Assembly (NCBI RefSeq): GCF_020882245.1
Contig: NC_083597.1
Coordinates: 56,956,152 to 57,020,151 of the forward strand
Direction of reading: 5' to 3'
Source of the DNA: Rhopalosiphum padi
Lineage: Eukaryota > Arthropoda > Insecta > Hemiptera > Aphididae
DNA length: 64,000 nt
Part shown: in pieces, positions 22,959 to 36,300 of the stretch
Numbering within the stretch: the stretch's first letter is position 1
How the letters are laid out: every line of letters starts with the position of its first letter
Position numbers and translations under genes: made by a program
Notes under the pieces: model-generated
Seen by the model: the letters and a program-made list of their open reading frames with translations, nothing else
What the model was told of the DNA's origin: nothing
Databases searched by the model: none

Positions 22959-25900
22959 CTGTAAAATTCAATATTAATAAGAATTTTCAACGGATAGACG
23001 ATAAAATAAAAAAATAAAAAAAGAAACGCATTCGCGTCGTAGATGGAAAAAAAAATAATAAAAAAAAAAAAAAAACGTTTTATTCATTTCACTTGTACGA
23101 AACCGCATAATATGATAGCATTGTATTATATTATATTTTGCTGCGGATGGCGTCTGTTCGCTCTCGTTATAGTTTCGATGTGACAGTGTCCGTGTTTGTT
23201 CTGCTGCGGAATAAATAAATACGCGTATTGTACTTTGGTGTAGTGGAATATATAATTTATTGTACACATTGTTTACGTAAAATGGCTTATGAGAACTATC
23301 CGACAATTTTAATCCCTATATTATAAAACATAGAATACACGATGGCGCTAAAAACAATATTTGATTATTAAATATTACCGCGATACCGATTATGCGTCCA
23401 CGTGCTGTTAACGAAAATAATACGGCAAAGTTTGCGATTTTTTTTTTTTATGATTTTATTTTATTTTATTCCTCCGATCGTGAAACTATAAAACAATTTT
23501 ATCGTGGGCAGAATATCTCAAGATATGAGTTTAAAATTTGTTCGAAGTGTTATCATATTTTCAAATATTCTAACACCCGCGTCTAGGTCACATTTTTTTT
23601 TTTTGTTTTAAACACCCACATCGTCGACGATATCAAGTATATTTGATCGATTTTCATCGACTAACGACAAAACCATTTATGTGCGATTCGATTTTTTTAA
23701 GGTTTGGAATAATTTTATGTAGTTTCAATACGAACGATAAACCGTAACACGAGCGTGAAGTTTGTCTATGGTTTTTGAATTTCTGCGACAGAAGGTATTT
23801 GTTTGATTAAATTTACATGAATAACTACATGAAATAGAATAAAATATAGATCATATTGTTTTATATTATTGAATTCAAGTATAAAAGTATGTGGTTTTAA
23901 GATAAATTAAACGACGCATGTATAAAACTAATCGTCCGAGAAACATAATACTCTAAAATTATTTTTGAATGATGAACATTTTAATGGATCAAACATTATA
24001 GTAATTTGTATAAATCACTATTAAGTGCTTTATCCAGACAAAGAAATTATGACAGGCAATTATCGTATATCTTCTTATTCCTTGTAATAAAATTCGATTT
24101 CATTCCACACCAAAAAATCTATTTTTCTGACTCGACTTTAATGATAATTTTATTTATTGTAACTCGAAATATATATACTCTTTTCTCTAAATATTCGATG
24201 AAATCTTCGTTTGTTAGGATTTAAGTATAAAAGAAATGACACGTAATCAAATGACTACAATTCTTAGCTTCTAAAATAAAATATATAAAAGTTATTAATA
24301 ATAGCTTATTGTTTAAATAATGTTAAGTGCAATAATTATTGTACCTTTTCAAGAGATTTGTAAAACCATAGAATTGATTTATTCATTCATTATTAATGAG
24401 ATAATAGAAGAAAAAACTGTGAGGTCCCATGAGATTTGAATTTGCAAAAAAAAAAAAAAAAATTAATATGTTAGTGAGAATCGTTGTATTTGCACTCCTC
24501 AGCGGTATACTTAAACACTTTTAATTTGGTAATCAATATTACTTAATATCACTATTACCTTCAATCATCGGCGTGAAAATACATATATTTACATATTAAC
24601 ATACATACATTTTCTTTGCATATTAATATCCAATGTATACTAAGCTAATTAAACTTAAATCATCATTAAGTAATATATTATTATTACAAACCGTATCTAC
24701 ATTATATATGCACGAACTACTGTTTATGAATTAGTTTTATTAAAATGTTTAATAGCCCGCACAATATTATATACTAATAATTATTCCTGTATACTTATAA
24801 CTTACATCATATTATTTATAGTAATAATTGTATACTCTGTGTATCCATGTGTACCCATCATGTAGATTGTAGATACATATTATATAATCGATCACCTACG
24901 TACTCTATGTTTTTTGAATTATCAGATTTTAATTCAACCCTGAATCTACGTTAAATTACTTTTTAGATATTATATTATTTAATGAAATGTTTAACTTTGC
25001 ATACAAATTAAATCATTTTAATATAATATTAAAGTTGAAATATAAAAATAGTCTTGTACACTTTACCTTTCTATAATGTCTATGCATTAATATATTATAT
25101 TTTAATACCTTCATAGTTCATATACATACATAAATAATTAATATTATTTTTAATAAGTCGTATCTCAAACCCTCCAAAAAAAAATAAATTATTTATTTAA
25201 AAATTCTATCAAAAATATCACCGAGTACCATTTAATAACATTGCTCAAATTGACGGCAAATTCTAAACAAATTATTGCTGTAATAAAAATATGAATGAAA
25301 ATGTTATATGATTTTTATTTTTAATCATTGATTGATATTGTACTCATCATATATTATGTAAATCATTTATTAACTTAAACGATCATATTATAAATAAATC
25401 ATATATTAATTAAAATTAAAACATTATCTGCTAATAACTTTTAAACTACTTTACGTAGCTATGCACATTTTAAATGTATAATTTTTTTTCTATAAACAAC
25501 AGTAGCTATAGGGGGATCTATCTGAATTCATTTTTTCTTTACACTTCATAGTTAATTATTATGTCATTATTTTCTACGCTGACATCGTCCTTCATTATGG
25601 CGAACGTGTAAATAACATATAATTATTTCTATAAAACTCAAAGAACATGCTCATGATCCAATATCTTTTCTAACGAAGGAAAGATTTTTACTTTCCTTTT
25701 AGCCTTGGTTTAATTTGTTTGATAAAGGTCTAGAACTAAATTAAGATTTTTATAACGTTATATTAATTATAAAAGCTGTGAAATATGAAGCCAGCGGTAT
25801 AATATCACTTATTTCATACTATGTAGTGTACTGTATCCAAAAATGTTTTCACTTTTTCTGAAGGAAAAAAAATGTGTTTAACTAATTTACTAATTATACG

Positions 25901-26613
25901 TTATTTAAAAAGGTATAAGCTGATTTAAATTTTTCAAAATTTATTACTTATTACTTTTTCGCCGAGACGCTATACCATAAACTAGATTTATTTTTTTTAA
26001 CATCAATTATATGAAAATAAAAACTATTATATTATATAAGCTATTATATTCGGTCATCGAACTGAATGAAACTGATTAATTCAACTTCTGCAATAATATC
26101 ATAATATTACTGTGTAATTCCAATGTATATGTGTATATCAATCCAAACTATTGAGCATTGCAAACCCGATTTATGAATTATTGGAACTTTTAGAAATAAT
26201 CACGTCGTAGTATGAATAGTATTCATTGAATACTATTTGTATTATTATATGTACACAATGAAATAAAATTGAATATTTTATGATCATTTTATCGTATTTC
26301 GTATACGATTTAAAAAAACCAAAGAGATTAATTATTGTGCGTTCAACAGAGAATAGCTATATAGGTATACAATACGGACATAATACATAATAATATATGC
26401 TTATCTATATAAATGAGATAACCGAATACATCACACGTACTTATAAATAACATACACATATTATATTATATTATATTTTTTTAGTATTGAATTAAAAATT
26501 CAATTTAAAATCGCTTAATGCGATTCGTTCCATAGAAAAAAAAAATATATATATATATCAATGGAACCAACCAAAACAATAACAGCATTATATTATATCA
26601 AAATACACGGGTA
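22959..26613. other. AT-rich non-coding DNA
   Basis: The 110-codon minus frame at 22974-23306 contains poly-Phe from an A-run and no splice support. Otherwise A/T runs and short (TA) tracts. Nothing recognised. Confidence 0.45.
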
Positions 26614-26733
26614 TTATATAGTTGAATAAATTATGGTTTGTTTGGCGCGGCTGACAGTGTCGATAGCAATTGATATTTCTGCGAATATTATGAATAAGTC
26701 GATAACGGCATAATATATTCTCATAATGCCCAT
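26614..26733 (-). CDS. Candidate small ORF with a membrane-like segment
   Basis: Thirty-nine codons from ATG at 26733 (MGIMRIYYAVIDLFIIF...) to TAA at 26614. Residues about 5-28 are hydrophobic, followed by a polar tail (DTVSRAKQT). Codons are strongly purine-first, unlike neighbouring sequence. An overlapping 63-codon frame (26779-26588) is less coding-like. No homologue recognised. Confidence 0.25.
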   Translation of the reverse strand: MGIMRIYYAVIDLFIIFAEISIAIDTVSRAKQTIIYSTI

Positions 26734-29700
26734 CGCGTTTCGGTTTTACTTCATTATTTTTGGGCGATGGACCGCACATGCATTGCGCGGCATATCAGAG
26801 CACGTCCTCAAAAACAATCTGACAAAAAATTTACGGCGCACAACGAAACTTCATCATGCGTAAAACAATATTATACCGACATGTACAACGGCGGTGGTAT
26901 CGTTTTGTTCGAGTGACGTTTGGCGGTCACAATTTATACACACACGGCGATATCATAATACTCCGCGCGCCGCCGCGTAGTTATATATTATTATTATGAT
27001 GGTTTATATAATATTAATAATATCATTGCATTGACGGACGTATAATAATAATAATAATAATTGTCATCAGTGAATGGCCTACTACGGATTTAATTGCAAC
27101 GGTTCACCGAAATCCTTTACGGTAATAAATAAAAGTCTATCTCCACATCACCGTATTATAATATACGATACACACAATACAGGATTTGTATGCATATGAT
27201 GCAATAATAATAATAATAATAATAATATAGGTAATAACAATAACAATAATACGTTCGTAGATAATGCTCACTGACTCGGACCTGAGCATACTATAATATT
27301 TATACGGGTGGTATAATACTGATGGTATGAATGCTGCAGTGTGAGCATATTATTATTATAATGAGCAACTCGAATAGTTCAAAAGAACAGTAAATCATGT
27401 ATACGGTGGGCAAAGTAACATCCTGCAAATAACAGGTACCACCGTAGTCTAGACGGATCGTGTAAATCCATTTTTGATAATTCAAAATGATTATAATATC
27501 GTCGAAATTTCCGTCACCGATACTTATTGTAATACTACAGATCGAGGCATGTACGTGCACAATACAACGACTTGACGAACTTATTAAATTACGCGATAAA
27601 AAAGGATTTAAGCAACCCGGTGATGAGTAAGAACATTTTAAGCAATATTGCCACGTATTTTATCGTACAGTATATACATGTGTATATGTATGCAGTTATC
27701 GAAAATGACGTTGGTTATAATAAATTGTTTCCGTAAAAGTTCCGTTAAAATTAGTAGAATGTTAGTCTTGTTCGTGATATTAAACGCCATAAAATCATTT
27801 AAATATTGGTCATCGGGAAAATATTTGGAATAAGCATTAAAATTGTTAAGATAATAGTACTTTTAATTTATTCTCAATTACTATAATAACTACTCCTAAT
27901 TATTTATTATAATTTATTATTATTGTCATTGTCATTATGAATATTGTTTGCAGGTCTTTGATACGTCGCATATTTATGAATTCAAATTATAATTGTATAA
28001 TTGTAATAATTATTTAAATTTATACTTTACATACATTAAATTCATAATTGTTTAATATGGTGAATTGAAAAATCACAGACTTTTATATCGATCAGGTTTT
28101 TTTTGTCCATTTACAAATATCCTTTGATCGTCTGATGCATTTTCTCAATCGTGTCGTTAAAAAAGTCTTGTGATAATTGAATGAAGCTACAACGTAGTCG
28201 GTATTATATCTTTATAGGCTATGGAATAAATTATATAAGAAATATAATTTTATTGGGGACCTAATGTACAGGAGGCCATTTTTTTGGTTTAAAACAACGA
28301 AAAAATTATCCTTCCAGAATACTTAAGTAATTTTTTTTTTATTTAATGAATAAGGTGATCTTTCATTAGTTTTTTCATCTAAGTTAGATTATTATTCTTA
28401 CTATTCTTACACTTCTAGTTACTTATAGGGTAATGACTAAATGCTCGTTATAATTTACATATATGAAATAATATTAAACAATTATATTGTACAGTAATTG
28501 TTATACTGCGAAAGGTGCTCGAGACATTTTGATTGACCTAGCGACATATTATATTATACGAAATTCAAGACGATTTTCAAAGATGCAGTTCGTAGTAATT
28601 GCAGTAGGTACTCTACGAACACATATTGCACATCGTACCAAGTTTGGAATTTATTAATTTGTTAATATTGATCGTAAGACTCCATTTAAATGTTGAAATC
28701 TCATTCTTGTTGTTATCGTCAGTCATCCAGTTTTAAATGGATACGACCACACGAGTGCCCGATGTAATATAGTACAACCTATAATTTAGCCCGATATTTA
28801 CATTAAACTGCTAACAGTATGGGAACTTCACACGGCGAACAATATTACTACTTTATGTTTGAAAGTTTTAAAAGCTTATACAAACTTTTAAAATGAGATA
28901 TTAAGCCACATTTTTATGTACGTGCAAACTACGTGTATTAACTTTCAAATTTGAATCAAATATTTGACCCGAAAACTAGAATTTTTCACTCATTAGGTAC
29001 ACTCTTTATGTTTACCTTATATACGAAAATAAACTTTCGAATGTATATTATAATATACTATGAAATATGGTATCCGCAAACAAAGTTCATAAATGTTAAG
29101 TAGAAATATTAAAATTTTAATTACGTTCCCTGTGTTATTACGTGCAATATTCTGAGCTATAAGATAAGTTATCAAATTACCGGATAATATTTTTGGTTCA
29201 AATTATTATTATCATTACGATCATTATTTTGTGATAAAATAAAGGAACAAATTACTAAAACATATTTAATTTTAACTATCATAAAAATTAATTAAAATAT
29301 AATTTGATCCCCTTAAATAAAAAAAATCTTAATTCAATTTATATTTTATAATTGTCTTAAAGAACCGAAAAGATTAAATCTTCTTTTTTAATTGGTTGAC
29401 TTTTGAAAAAAAACAATTAAACAACAAAAAAAATGTACTATTATCGGTTATTATGCTTTTGAAGCTGGTCAACACCCTAATACATATGTATATGTGTGTG
29501 TGTGTGTGTACCCGGAAACTTCAAATCTAATTACTTGAACAATAAGCGGTTTTGATATTGTCAAATGCACATTTCTCATTTGAAAATAAATTTCTCTGCA
29601 CCGCCGTCCCTTTTGCGCCATTTACTTAGATTATTATCGAGTAAATCAAAAACTATTGTACTGTGTGTAGTCGAACAGCAAAGAAAGCCACGTTATAGAT

Positions 29701-30617
29701 CCAAAAATAAACTTACAAACGGCAGATAAGCAAATCAAAAGAAGCAAAATAAATATAAATTTATTTACGATTAGGATATTTTGTATACCGATATTAATAA
29801 TATTTAGAAGAAAACCAAAGGAGTGCATTTGGTAAATTGGGTAAAAATATTTTAGGAAATTTTCCCTATAAAGCAATAGAAAAAACTTATAATAATAAAA
29901 GACCAATAATATGGTAAGTTGAATTAATTTTTAACATAAACATTGCATTTGAAAATATAAATGTATACTGTATAGTGTATACAATGTGATAAAATATTAC
30001 AACCTTAAATTTTACGAAATAATTTTTTCGAATTACCTATAACAAATTAACTAAAATGATAATCTTTGTTTAAAATTCTTTAAATATCAAATGTTGTCCG
30101 AATTTAAACTTCAAATTTCTTTGAACAAATTGTAGTTTTACGGTTTTAAACTTTTGGTTTCAATATTAACTATTTATGAATCTGGCCCTGTGTTAAATTG
30201 TTAAAGATTTCGATCGAACAAAAATTAGTTTATCAAAATGTATATATAAAAAGAAACAACTAGATCCAATTTTTTATTAGAAACTACTTTAAAAATAAAA
30301 TTATTAGTTTTTTACCGCTTCAAAAGTTTATGACAAACACAATAATAAAAAATAAAACACATATCGTTGTAATATAAATGCATTCACCGCTCCACTCGGA
30401 ATCTAAAAACCATCCACACTGTTATAAAATTATATCATAATACGTATATCGTTCACAAAAAAAAAAAAAGAGTTCATTTTTTTTTCGTGGAGGGCATATT
30501 ATATGGATACTAAAATCTGTCACTTAATGGTAGCAAAAGTCAAAACTCGGGTCCATATACATAATATTATGTAGAATGGTATTATAATATACTATTTATT
30601 TATACGTATACAATATA
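26734..30617. other. AT-rich non-coding DNA with a GC patch at its left edge
   Basis: GC-richer at 26760-26985 (CGCGCGCCGCCGCG near 26965), then AT-rich with (AAT)n at 27040-27060 and 27203-27227 and (TG)n at 29491-29508. No supported gene. Confidence 0.4.
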
Positions 30618-30799
30618 TTACAGTAACCATTTAGGGAGATCGGTCCTCGAAAACGCTGTTAATGAAATATTCAAAACGGTTTGCCGTGTGGCAGATAACA
30701 AAAGGATGTTATTGAACGACTTCGGGGCGTTTTCGTGGGTGGCGCGTGGAGGGGCTACCATTATTATACCGGACGGACCGACAGACGCGGCAACAGCAT

Positions 30800-30832
<33 letters not shown>

Positions 30833-31190
30833 CTCCACCGCTAATTTCTGGTGATAAATGACGAACGACGGATACGGCCAATAATCCGTTTTTGTGTATG
30901 ACCTCCCGTCCCCGCTACCGCTCGCCGCAGAGTTTTGCATTTGAAAGGCCATAAATTATATTATAATATACTATATATACATTGTACGCGCGCGCGATAA
31001 CCGCTGCGCGCCCGTGTACAATAATATCTTCATCCACCGAAAACAAATCTCCCCGAAAATGTGTATAAATTATTATTCTTATCAATTATTATTATTATTA
31101 TTATTGTTACGGCGGCGCACAGTTGCGCGGGCGGGCCGAACGACGACAGTCGATCGAAAAACTGATTAAGTGTTATACGGCTGAAAAAGG
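30618..31190. promoter_or_regulatory. GC-richer island with a CAG-repeat tract
   Basis: A CpG-rich stretch including GCAGCAGCAG repeats at about 30796-30830, which explains the Ala/Leu-rich minus frames (30618-30881, 30764-30952). It may be the 5' region of the ORF at 31193. No TATA placed. Confidence 0.25.
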
Positions 31191-31192
31191 AA

Positions 31193-31420
31193 ATGGCCTA
31201 CGGTTTGCGAACGCGCGGAGATGAGACTTATTATTCGGACGGAACACAAATCGTATTTTCAATGTCCCGGATGAATCTGTCTCGTTCGTCTGAAACGTCC
31301 GATGTCCCGGTCACGATTACCACACAATATCGTACGGGCACGATAACTACACACGACGTGCATTATTTTTTTATATTATTATTATTATTATTATACGCAC
31401 AGCACTCGTGTTTCCTGTGA
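31193..31420 (+). CDS. Candidate small ORF, unidentified
   Basis: Seventy-five codons. The ATG has a good context (GGAAATGGCC). The first 56 residues are polar (MAYGLRTRGDETYYSDGT...). The end is a run of Leu/Ile codons from an (ATT)n microsatellite, so the true C-terminus or a donor may lie earlier. No family recognised. Confidence 0.25.
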   Translation: MAYGLRTRGDETYYSDGTQIVFSMSRMNLSRSSETSDVPVTITTQYRTGTITTHDVHYFFILLLLLLYAQHSCFL

Positions 31421-33600
31421 CTCGCAGACGCCAAACACCTACATCGGCATGCCCTAATAGACGCGCAGTTATTGGTGACGCGTCATCTATATATTTGTTC
31501 GATATTTCTAGCTGAATTTCATCTGCTAATATTATGCATTAGGTAATAACAGTATTATATTACGATGACCAATCGAAATTCGAATTTCGACATAGGCGAT
31601 ACTATACACTTCACGATTATAATATGTATAATATTATTTCAATACACACCCCCTGCAGTAACTGCAGATATAGATTTTACGCGAAAGTAAACGCAATGAC
31701 AATAGGCTATTGCTCATATTTAAACGCTATGATATTTAAAAGGGTAATTTTGATTTACGTCAAATGGTTGTAGTGGCTTCTAATTTTTTTTGCGATATTT
31801 AAAAAAGTTAATTTTTAAATTTATTGGTGAATATCAATCAAAGTGTATACAAATATCGAAAGTTTTATGCATCTGATTTCTCCGTTCAACGGAGATTTTA
31901 ATCTGTACATGTGAACGTGATAACAAAAACGTCAACCGTTACAGCCGATCTTATATAAAACACGACGAGTGTGTATATAGTGTATACTATATAGAGAATA
32001 TTGCATAATGTTATTTATCTCGATAAATGAAGAAGAAAAAAAATAAGAGTTTAAACGCACACTCGAATCACGTTCTAGATTTCTGATCTTTTGAGACTCG
32101 TTATAATGATCGTTACTGGGGTTTGGAACACTTGTTTAACATTTTTTTTTTCCGATGTAAAATAAAAAAAAAAAAACCCTCGGTCGGCGAAACATCGAAA
32201 TAGCACGTATGCCTGTAAAACGCAAAATATTGGGATGGATTCAAAACGATTCCTCTACCATACTCTTATAAATTATAATACTGCATGCGTGTAATATATA
32301 TTGAACGAAATCTACGACTGAACATCGACGTCATGTAAAATTATTCAAGACGTATAACTAACAATATTATTTTTCCATAGGGCTTTTCCGCGGATTTATT
32401 TAAAATAATTCGCGGTTCAAAACATTTTAAACATAACAGCTGCAAGTCTCTTTTGTCTATACGTACGCGAAATGCTTTAATATAATATTGATGTCAACGC
32501 AAGCATGTAAAATAGCTTATATATATATATATATATATATGAACAATATATACAGGAGAACTTGTGGCGCTCATCCTCATCAAACTACAAAATTAATAAC
32601 TAAGAAAACATATAATTACTGGCGGAAACCATTGTGGTAAGATATCAAAGGTGCTCTGCATGAGTGCCCGTGAACGGTGAAGATGTTGTTGGTAAAATCC
32701 CGAAGTTAGCATTTAAGCACATTTCAATGTGAACGTATTAAATATGCTGAAAATCAAGACACGAACCACGATTTTCCGGTGGATTCTGTAAATCGTCTAT
32801 TCAAATAGTTTTAAAAAAATACTGCTATTCCACTACACCAATAATGGTGAACTTTTAAGTATCTACGTGCAAAAAAAAAATGTGTGTTTTATATTATAAG
32901 AAGACGTGTCAGTATTAAATAATATAAAAATACACATTTACGAATCAAAATAATACATTTTTTTGATACATTTAAGTTTCACATTATTTACTATTATAAA
33001 TCAATTTGTGAATAAACATTATATTTTCTATTATCAAATAATTAAATATATATATAAAAATTAAATACTAAGACTATGAAATCTGATAGAAATAATATGT
33101 TTTTTGAATTCATAAATTAATTTTTAATAAGACATTTTCTGTAGAATTTTTTAGCTAATAAACCTAAGATTGTAATCAGTATAGATTTCAATTTTATAAG
33201 ATATGTCGCACTAATATGTTTCTACGCGGTTTTTAAAATTAATTTGTAAGACTTTTCCACTCGATAAGATTATAAGGATCACGTTTTCAGTCTTAATAGC
33301 AATGTCTCGATATTTTTTATTCAATTCGCTATTTGAATTACTACGAAAGTTCATATACAATTATTAGTTATGTCGTAAAAAAAAAAAAAAAACGACCTTA
33401 GAAAACGAACTCGATGTCGATAATAATAATAATATACTGTTGTAGTATTCGAGATAAAATTAAAATCACTCTCGTGTCTGAAAACTGGGGCAAATACTTT
33501 TAAAAATATTACTCGAACACGGTGGCCAAAACGGTATTGGATGCTTTAAAAAAATAATAATAATATATTTGAGTAGCGTTCTCAAAGTGTTCTCGACGAC
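31421..33600. other. AT-rich non-coding DNA
   Basis: A (TA)n tract at 32517-32540 and A-runs. No supported gene. Confidence 0.45.
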
Positions 33601-34560
33601 GACGATGGTGTATGTAATACAACGCCGCTCGCGATATACGTCGTATATATATATATATATATATATTATACGTTATTCTCTGAACGTAACGCGCGTAAAT
33701 TCTCGTAAAGGACGCGAGAAAATTTCAATGTAAATTCGCGCACTGTACAGCCAAAGCGGAGACGAACGCGCGCGTGTAAAACGACGTCGGTGAATATATT
33801 ATATTATAATGTTATTGGGTTAGGAGGGGGCGGCGGTGTGATGGACGGAGACGACGGCACACGCGCAGCCCTTTACACACGTATATTATACGCATAAACG
33901 CGGACACGGACGCGCGAGTGTGGGCGTGTGGGCGTGTGTGTGCTCTCGTATTATTACGTTATACATGTGCGTAGGTCGTATAGGTAGGTATGTGTGTATA
34001 CGAGAGTCTGCACGTGCACTGTGCCGCCGACGAGCAAATATCATAATAATATTCCCGAGCAGACTCCGCGCGCCGCCGACTGCGATCAAGTCCGGAGCTG
34101 TAATTTTTCGACATTCTCCGCCAAAAGCTTATATTATACAATATACATACCATATACGCTGCTGCTGCTGCTACGACTCGTCCGCATCGCGCCGTTCGTA
34201 GCGGTGTGTGCGATCCGCTCGGCTCGTCGTCGTAACTCGACTCGTAATCCCGTTTGCATATATTCGGCACCGCCGCCGATGGCGATAAATTACGGCGAGT
34301 CTTCGGCGCGGCCTATATATTATATAATACGTTGTAACGCGCACATAATATATTTTATGCATAGAAGTATTGACGGCGGCGGTGGCGATGAACACTACGC
34401 GAATATTATAATGTGCGTACGCGTAAGCGACGATTTAAAATACACGAAATAACACTTTATTTTATTGGGAAAAACGTCGGGCCGCGCGACTCTCGAAAGA
34501 CAACGTTGCGTACGCCGCGTAATAATCTGTACCACACGCTCGCGGGTCGCTATACGATAA
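33601..34560. promoter_or_regulatory. Large GC-rich, CpG-rich island
   Basis: It contains CG-dense blocks, GTGTGGGCGTGTGG repeats near 33920, (GCT)n at 34158-34171 and a (TA)n run at 33643-33667. Many overlapping frames are open on both strands (the longest is 152 codons, plus, 33994-34452) because stops are scarce in GC-rich DNA; none has coding character or clear splice sites. It is likely the 5' region of an unplaced gene. Confidence 0.3.
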
Positions 34561-34584
34561 TCACATGATATACGTATATAGGTA

Positions 34585-34844
34585 CAGTAGAGTCTCATCG
34601 CTAATCCCGACGATATTTATATTTCTTATTTTATTTAATTTTTTTTTTAATTTTCTATAAATTTGTATTGATATATATATATATATGCACATAATATTAT
34701 GTAATACATGTATCACGACAATAATAAATAAATACATAAAGTGTTTTTTGAAAAAATATTTATTAGTAAGTCAAAAGAAACGTCATTTCGTTTAATCCGG
34801 ATAGAGTGTGATCTCATATAGTTCGGATTAGCGAGACTCTACTG
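34585..34844. mobile_element. pogo/Tigger-type MITE, TA target duplication
   Basis: 260 bp. The left end CAGTAGAGTCTCATCGCTAA mirrors the right end (reverse complement CAGTAGAGTCTCGCTAATCC) apart from a 2-base indel, and TA flanks it on both sides (34583-34584, 34845-34846). CAGTAGAGTCTC-type tips with TA duplication are characteristic of the pogo branch of Tc1/mariner. The interior is AT-rich with no transposase. Confidence 0.8.
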
Positions 34845-34846
34845 TA

Positions 34847-36241
34847 TACGTATATTGTGTAATATACCTACTTTAACTTCCCGACCGCCGCAAATCGACC
34901 GAATCCGACGACCAACGTTGTTCGCTGTGTCTCGTTCGGTATTATATTGTTTTGTTATTCTTTTTTTTTTCGTTCTCTCCGCGGTCAGACCTAAATACCG
35001 TCGCCGTCGTCGTCGTCGTTGTTGTTGTTGTAATAATAATAATATGATTATAGTGGTAGGTATACCCATAACAATATTCTTATATATATATATATACGCG
35101 TTTAGTTATTGTTTTTTATAAATATAATACTTTCAATGTCTAAAATAAACAAATAAAAAGTTTTGGTTATTAGTGCATTAAAAAGCGATTATCGCTATAG
35201 TTATTTCATTATTATTTCGATTATTATACTTATTATTCAGTTGCACGCTTACATTGTGTTGTGCTATACATCTCTGAAAATAGTTGCAAGACCGAGTTAA
35301 AAGTCTTCGCAGTAAGCACTATATATATATATATATGCGAGACGCAGTAGTACTGTGCCGTTTGATATTGTGGGTGAAAACGTAAAATTATATTACATCT
35401 GTTCCATGTAATAAATTGTCGTCTCCAAAACGCATATATGTAAACGTATTTCCATTTATGTATACGCGTCAAATTATATTTATATATTATATAAAGAACG
35501 AGGGTATTATATGTGTATACAGACTACAAAGTTTCAGTAAATATTCTTTGTGGATGTACCACAATACCTCGAGATAATATCACGAGCGCATTTCTTTATT
35601 TGATAAAATAGGTAGTAAATATGACTTCCTAGATCCAATCGTCGCTTTTTCATGTGTTCAATTTATTTTCAAATAAGATAGAATAAATATGAATATCTAT
35701 TTAAATAGTTAAAATGGTAATATTATTCTATGTATTAGATGTGCAGTTATACTAATTTTCTGTCAACGTTTTGTATTCAATGGTTATTACAATGTCTTCT
35801 TTTAAACGAAATCCGAATAATCTGTTAGATAAAAATATTGTCTTTGTACCTTTTTAATTGTGCATATTATAATTAATGTCAAATAAGGAACCTATAATAT
35901 TGAATAATATAGTGTAAAAGAGTGGATAATGGAAAACGATAGAGTTGATATATTCAATTAACTGAATCATTCGATATGTTTAATATTATAACGGTTTTAT
36001 TCAGTAAAAATATTACAATGTATTTATGTAAAATGTATGTTTAATAATAAACATATACATTATGTATTTAAAAAAAACTACAGATCGAAGTAAAAGTGAT
36101 CGCAGTGTACAACATGATTGAAAATACTGATCACCTAAACGAAATCTGTATTGAATATTTTGATATCTAAAACCGTTTTCTGGTAGCAGAAGTCATGTAC
36201 TTTGGTTCTTTTAAAATGAAAAACCTCTATAAAATATATAT

Positions 36242-36280
<39 letters not shown>

Positions 36281-36300
36281 TTGTATAAGTAGATCGGGTC
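34847..36300. other. GC-richer patch then AT-rich DNA
   Basis: 34870-35035 is CpG-rich, with a (CGT)n/(GTT)n tract at 35001-35030 that produces Arg/Asn-rich frames. Below that it is AT-rich, with (TA)n at 35081-35096, 35320-35336 and 36249-36278. No supported gene. Confidence 0.4.
36249..36278. repeat. (TA)n microsatellite
   Basis: About 15 TA units. Similar TA runs at 12846-12869, 17979-18002, 32517-32540 and 33643-33667. Confidence 0.9.

Noticed and set aside
22974..23306. 110-codon minus ORF
   Set aside because: Contains poly-Phe/Tyr from an A-run and has no splice support.
33994..34452. 152-codon plus-strand ORF in a GC island
   Set aside because: Stops are scarce in GC-rich DNA and other frames are equally open; the translation is rich in repeat-derived Tyr/Ile/Arg and has no splice or family support.
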